DNA of 9,994 bases from Campylobacterales bacterium (GTDB lineage Bacteria; Campylobacterota; Campylobacteria; Campylobacterales; QNZT01): NCBI GenBank assembly GCA_027081495.1, contig JALWKJ010000122.1, positions 1-9,994 of the forward strand, in the 5' to 3' direction. The notes beneath the pieces were generated by a model. The model saw nothing but the letters and a program-made list of their open reading frames with translations. It searched no databases and was not told the origin of the DNA. Position 1 is the stretch's first letter, and each line of letters starts with the position of its first letter. Positions 7,970 to 9,994 of this stretch are shown here, piece after piece. Position numbers and translations under genes: made by a program.

Positions 7970-9474
7970 AAAAGCGCCTTTTGATATATCTCTTTGTAAG
8001 TTTTGAAAAATTGTTTTTGCGTATAAAAACCGTTTACTCTTTTAAGGGCGTTTTGTTGATATTTTTTATAAAGTTCTTCATCTGAGAGCACTTTTACATA
8101 GGCTTTTGCCAAAGCGGAGGCGTTTGCTATATCTACGACTTCTCCCGCTTTCCCTATGGCTATATCCTCTTCGTTTAGCGCTCCTTCTATCAACTCTTTG
8201 CATGAACCGACATTCGTAGCCACGCATGGAAGCCCGGCCGCGAAGCCTTCGAGTATTACAAGCGGCATGCCTTCGCTTATAGAGGTGAGGGTTAGTATGC
8301 CGCTTTTTGGAAGAATATCGATAATATTTTGAAAACCCAAAAATTTTACATTTTTTTGTAGTCCGAGATTTTGGACTATCTGAAGGCACTCTAGGGCGTA
8401 CTCTTGATCTTCGTCCATCGGTCCTACTATCCATCCTTCTAAATCGGGTATGTCGTAAACGGCTATTCGTAAGGCTCTTATAAATGTTTTGATATCTTTT
8501 ATGGCGACGACTCGTCCGATTAGCGTTACTATTTTCGGAATTTTCTGCTCTCTTTTTTCATAAGCCGTTTTTAACTTTTTCGTATCGACTCCGTTTGGAA
8601 CGACAAAACATCTATTTTTATCGGCGCCGTAGGCGATTTGCGCCTTTTTCGCGCCGTTATATAGCGATAGTATGGGATTTGCCTGATCGTAGCAAAAAAG
8701 ACCTATTCCTTCAAAAAACTTTATCCACATCCGTTTTATGTGGTCTTCTTCATGGCTTTGTTTTAAAAGATCTATTTTTTCCGAAGAGAAAAGATTACTG
8801 GAAAGTAGATCTATGCGTCTTTCTTTCGTATATATTCCATGTTCGGTTAAAATAAGCGGAATCGAATCGTTTTTTGAAAGAAGCGCTCCTAGAAAACCCG
8901 CATATCCCGTTGAAGGAGTGTGAACGACTTTTGCTTTTGAGGAGATTTTTTTCGCGATTTTAGCAAGCGTCCATATCGGGGCGTGAATGCTTCTAATAGT
9001 CCAAAAATAGTCGATAAAAGGCATATCGGGACAGTTTTTTTCATATTGATTTGTTATAAATTCCCATGAAGAGAGGGAATAGAGAAAAAATTTTTCGTCA
9101 ACTTGATTGATATAAAAATCAAGCGTATATAACTCTTGAGGGAATTTTTCGTTTGACGATTTAAACCAGTCGTAAATTTTTTTGATATTTTCTTTGGCTT
9201 TTTCGTCTCTTTTTTTCGGTTTGATCGCGACCTTTTTTTTAAAGTCGAACATATAAGCCTCTAGCAGATATACGAGATTTTGCGGAAATTCATATTTAAT
9301 ATCGCCGTAATCCTCTTTTTTACTACCGATAAAGACGATGCCGAAATTGTACTCCTCAAGTCCGTTTAAAAGTTGATGAATCCATGAACTTACGCCGCCT
9401 CTGACATAAGGATATGTTCCTTCGCTGATGATTAAGATATCGATTGTCTTATTTTTGTCGATCAGAGTTTTCAA
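7957..9474 (-). CDS. pelF: PelF: cytosolic GT4 glycosyltransferase polymerising Pel
   Basis: PelF is the soluble glycosyltransferase that builds Pel from a UDP-activated sugar on the cytoplasmic face, docked on the PelDEG complex. The 505 residues are close to the 507 of the Pseudomonas protein. The N-terminal Rossmann domain opens with IISEGTYPYVRGGVSSW (15-31), the glycine-rich signature typical of PelF. TEHGIYTKER lies at 210-219. The C-terminal GT-B half has VVPNGVD (291-297) and GRVVAIKD (320-327), with R321 and K326 in the nucleotide-sugar site. It also has the EX7E motif EGMPLVILE (E401 and E409). No membrane span or signal peptide is present. The start is TTG 9472-9474, with AAAGGA at 9481-9486 6 bases upstream; the nearby ATG at 9479-9481 is out of frame. 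The TTG overlaps the pelE stop as TTGA, a 4-base overlap that indicates translational coupling. Confidence 0.95.
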   Translation of the reverse strand: MKTLIDKNKTIDILIISEGTYPYVRGGVSSWIHQLLNGLEEYNFGIVFIGSKKEDYGDIKYEFPQNLVYLLEAYMFDFKKKVAIKPKKRDEKAKENIKKIYDWFKSSNEKFPQELYTLDFYINQVDEKFFLYSLSSWEFITNQYEKNCPDMPFIDYFWTIRSIHAPIWTLAKIAKKISSKAKVVHTPSTGYAGFLGALLSKNDSIPLILTEHGIYTKERRIDLLSSNLFSSEKIDLLKQSHEEDHIKRMWIKFFEGIGLFCYDQANPILSLYNGAKKAQIAYGADKNRCFVVPNGVDTKKLKTAYEKREQKIPKIVTLIGRVVAIKDIKTFIRALRIAVYDIPDLEGWIVGPMDEDQEYALECLQIVQNLGLQKNVKFLGFQNIIDILPKSGILTLTSISEGMPLVILEGFAAGLPCVATNVGSCKELIEGALNEEDIAIGKAGEVVDIANASALAKAYVKVLSDEELYKKYQQNALKRVNGFYTQKQFFKTYKEIYQKALLWRG

Positions 9475-9994
9475 GATTCATCCTTTACCCAGACGGCTCT
9501 TAAAGATAGAAGTTGATAATTTATCGATTTTGGAGGAATTTTTTGCATCCAGTAGGCGATTCTCGCGTAGTTTTTTTCACGAAAGGAGATTTCCGCCATA
9601 AAACTCGCGACTTCTCCTTTCGGGATTCCAAGATCAAGAGCCTTGACAAAAGCATCTTTAGCTTTTTTGTAATCTTTTTGGATAAGATAGATTCTCGCTT
9701 CGAGTTTATAAAGAGAAGGGTCGTCGTTTATCTCTTCTTTGGCAAGTTCAATCTCTTTGATGAGATTGTCGATGACAAAAATCTTAAGCTGTTCGTCGGC
9801 CACTCCCTGATAGAGCAGCTCCCAGTATGTAAACGCCAACTCTTTGTGATATGAGGCTCTTTTTTTTGCATCTCTTTGAGTTAGAATAATATTTTTTAAT
9901 TCCGTTATTTTCTCGTTGATCTTTTTTTCGAGTTTATCTATCATGGAAAATCCGACAAGGCGCACTTCATCGTCGGGATCGCGAAGCGTCTCTT
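9471..9994 (-). CDS. pelE: PelE, C-terminal TPR part (5' end outside the window)
   Basis: PelE is the inner-membrane TPR scaffold of the Pel synthase that holds PelF and PelG together. Only the last 173 residues are visible. The frame stays open to the window edge, and the codons beyond the GTG at 9965 read ETLRDPDDEV, which runs smoothly into RLVGFSMIDKLEKKI. So the gene starts to the right of the window, and a start at 9965 or at the ATG 9944 would be artificial. Two helical TPR-like units are seen at visible residues 94-127 (core ARIYLIQKDYKKAKDAFVKAL) and 128-160 (VASFMAEISFREKNYARIAYWM). The segment YWELLYQG (56-63) also fits the PelE family. The membrane helices known at the PelE N-terminus would lie off the window. 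The stop TGA 9471-9473 overlaps the pelF start. The assignment relies on TPR pattern, family-like phrases and position directly before pelF. Other TPR proteins are possible but unlikely. Confidence 0.8.
   Translation of the reverse strand, partial: ETLRDPDDEVRLVGFSMIDKLEKKINEKITELKNIILTQRDAKKRASYHKELAFTYWELLYQGVADEQLKIFVIDNLIKEIELAKEEINDDPSLYKLEARIYLIQKDYKKAKDAFVKALDLGIPKGEVASFMAEISFREKNYARIAYWMQKIPPKSINYQLLSLRAVWVKDES
9481..9486 (-). promoter_or_regulatory. Ribosome binding site of pelF
   Basis: AAAGGA on the minus strand is 6 bases upstream of the TTG start of pelF and sits within the last codons of pelE. It supports the unusual TTG start, since no in-frame ATG is available nearby. Confidence 0.6.

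Noticed and set aside
8078..8434. Arg- and Ser-rich minus-strand ORF inside pelF
   Set aside because: It is an out-of-frame shadow of the pelF EX7E region. Its composition is dominated by Arg, as expected from reading CG-containing codons in the wrong frame.
9513..9854. Plus-strand ORF of 113 codons opposite pelE
   Set aside because: It is an antisense shadow of the conserved PelE TPR coding sequence, with no ribosome binding site and no protein-like pattern.
1..9994. CRISPR arrays, insertion sequences, attachment sites, tRNA or rRNA
   Set aside because: I found no regularly spaced repeats, transposase or integrase gene, long terminal inverted repeats, or tRNA cloverleaf. The many runs of T and A reflect Lys- and Phe-rich coding in AT-rich genes.

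Overview
The window carries the downstream part of a Pel exopolysaccharide operon. All of its pel genes lie on the minus strand and are read from right to left as pelE (5' end outside the window), pelF, pelG, pelA, pelB. The DNA is AT-rich and the proteins are rich in Lys, Ile and Phe. Genes are tightly overlapped and TTG start codons are used. Together with the pel gene order this suggests a Gram-negative bacterium of the Campylobacterota (Sulfurimonas/Sulfurovum-like). That assignment is an inference from style and composition; no taxonomic marker gene is present.

Layout. Bases 9471-9994 hold the C-terminal TPR part of PelE, the scaffold of the inner-membrane synthase. Bases 7957-9474 encode PelF, the family GT4 glycosyltransferase that polymerises the chain from a UDP-sugar. 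Bases 6593-7969 encode PelG, the multi-spanning membrane protein that passes the chain across the inner membrane. Bases 3859-6615 encode PelA, a periplasmic enzyme with an N-terminal glycoside hydrolase and a central deacetylase. Bases 327-3875 encode PelB, a membrane-anchored TPR scaffold ending in an outer-membrane beta-barrel. Every junction overlaps (4, 13, 23 and 17 nt), so the five genes are almost certainly one translationally coupled unit. The whole route from cytoplasmic polymerisation through modification to outer-membrane export is present except PelD, which would be expected to the right of the window, and PelC, which is not seen here.

Bases 1-326 contain no long gene. They hold a relatively GC-rich stretch with three adjacent hairpins (23-98), followed by a possible 33-codon single-span membrane protein on the plus strand (141-242) with a good ribosome binding site. 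The remaining 84 bases lie between the converging small ORF and pelB. I see no CRISPR array, insertion sequence, tRNA or rRNA, and no convincing intrinsic terminator for the pel operon.

The main points of interest are the arrangement of the operon (pelA and pelB last, no pelC between pelB and the other genes), the strongly basic PelB barrel, and the unassigned structured segment with its small ORF at the left edge.
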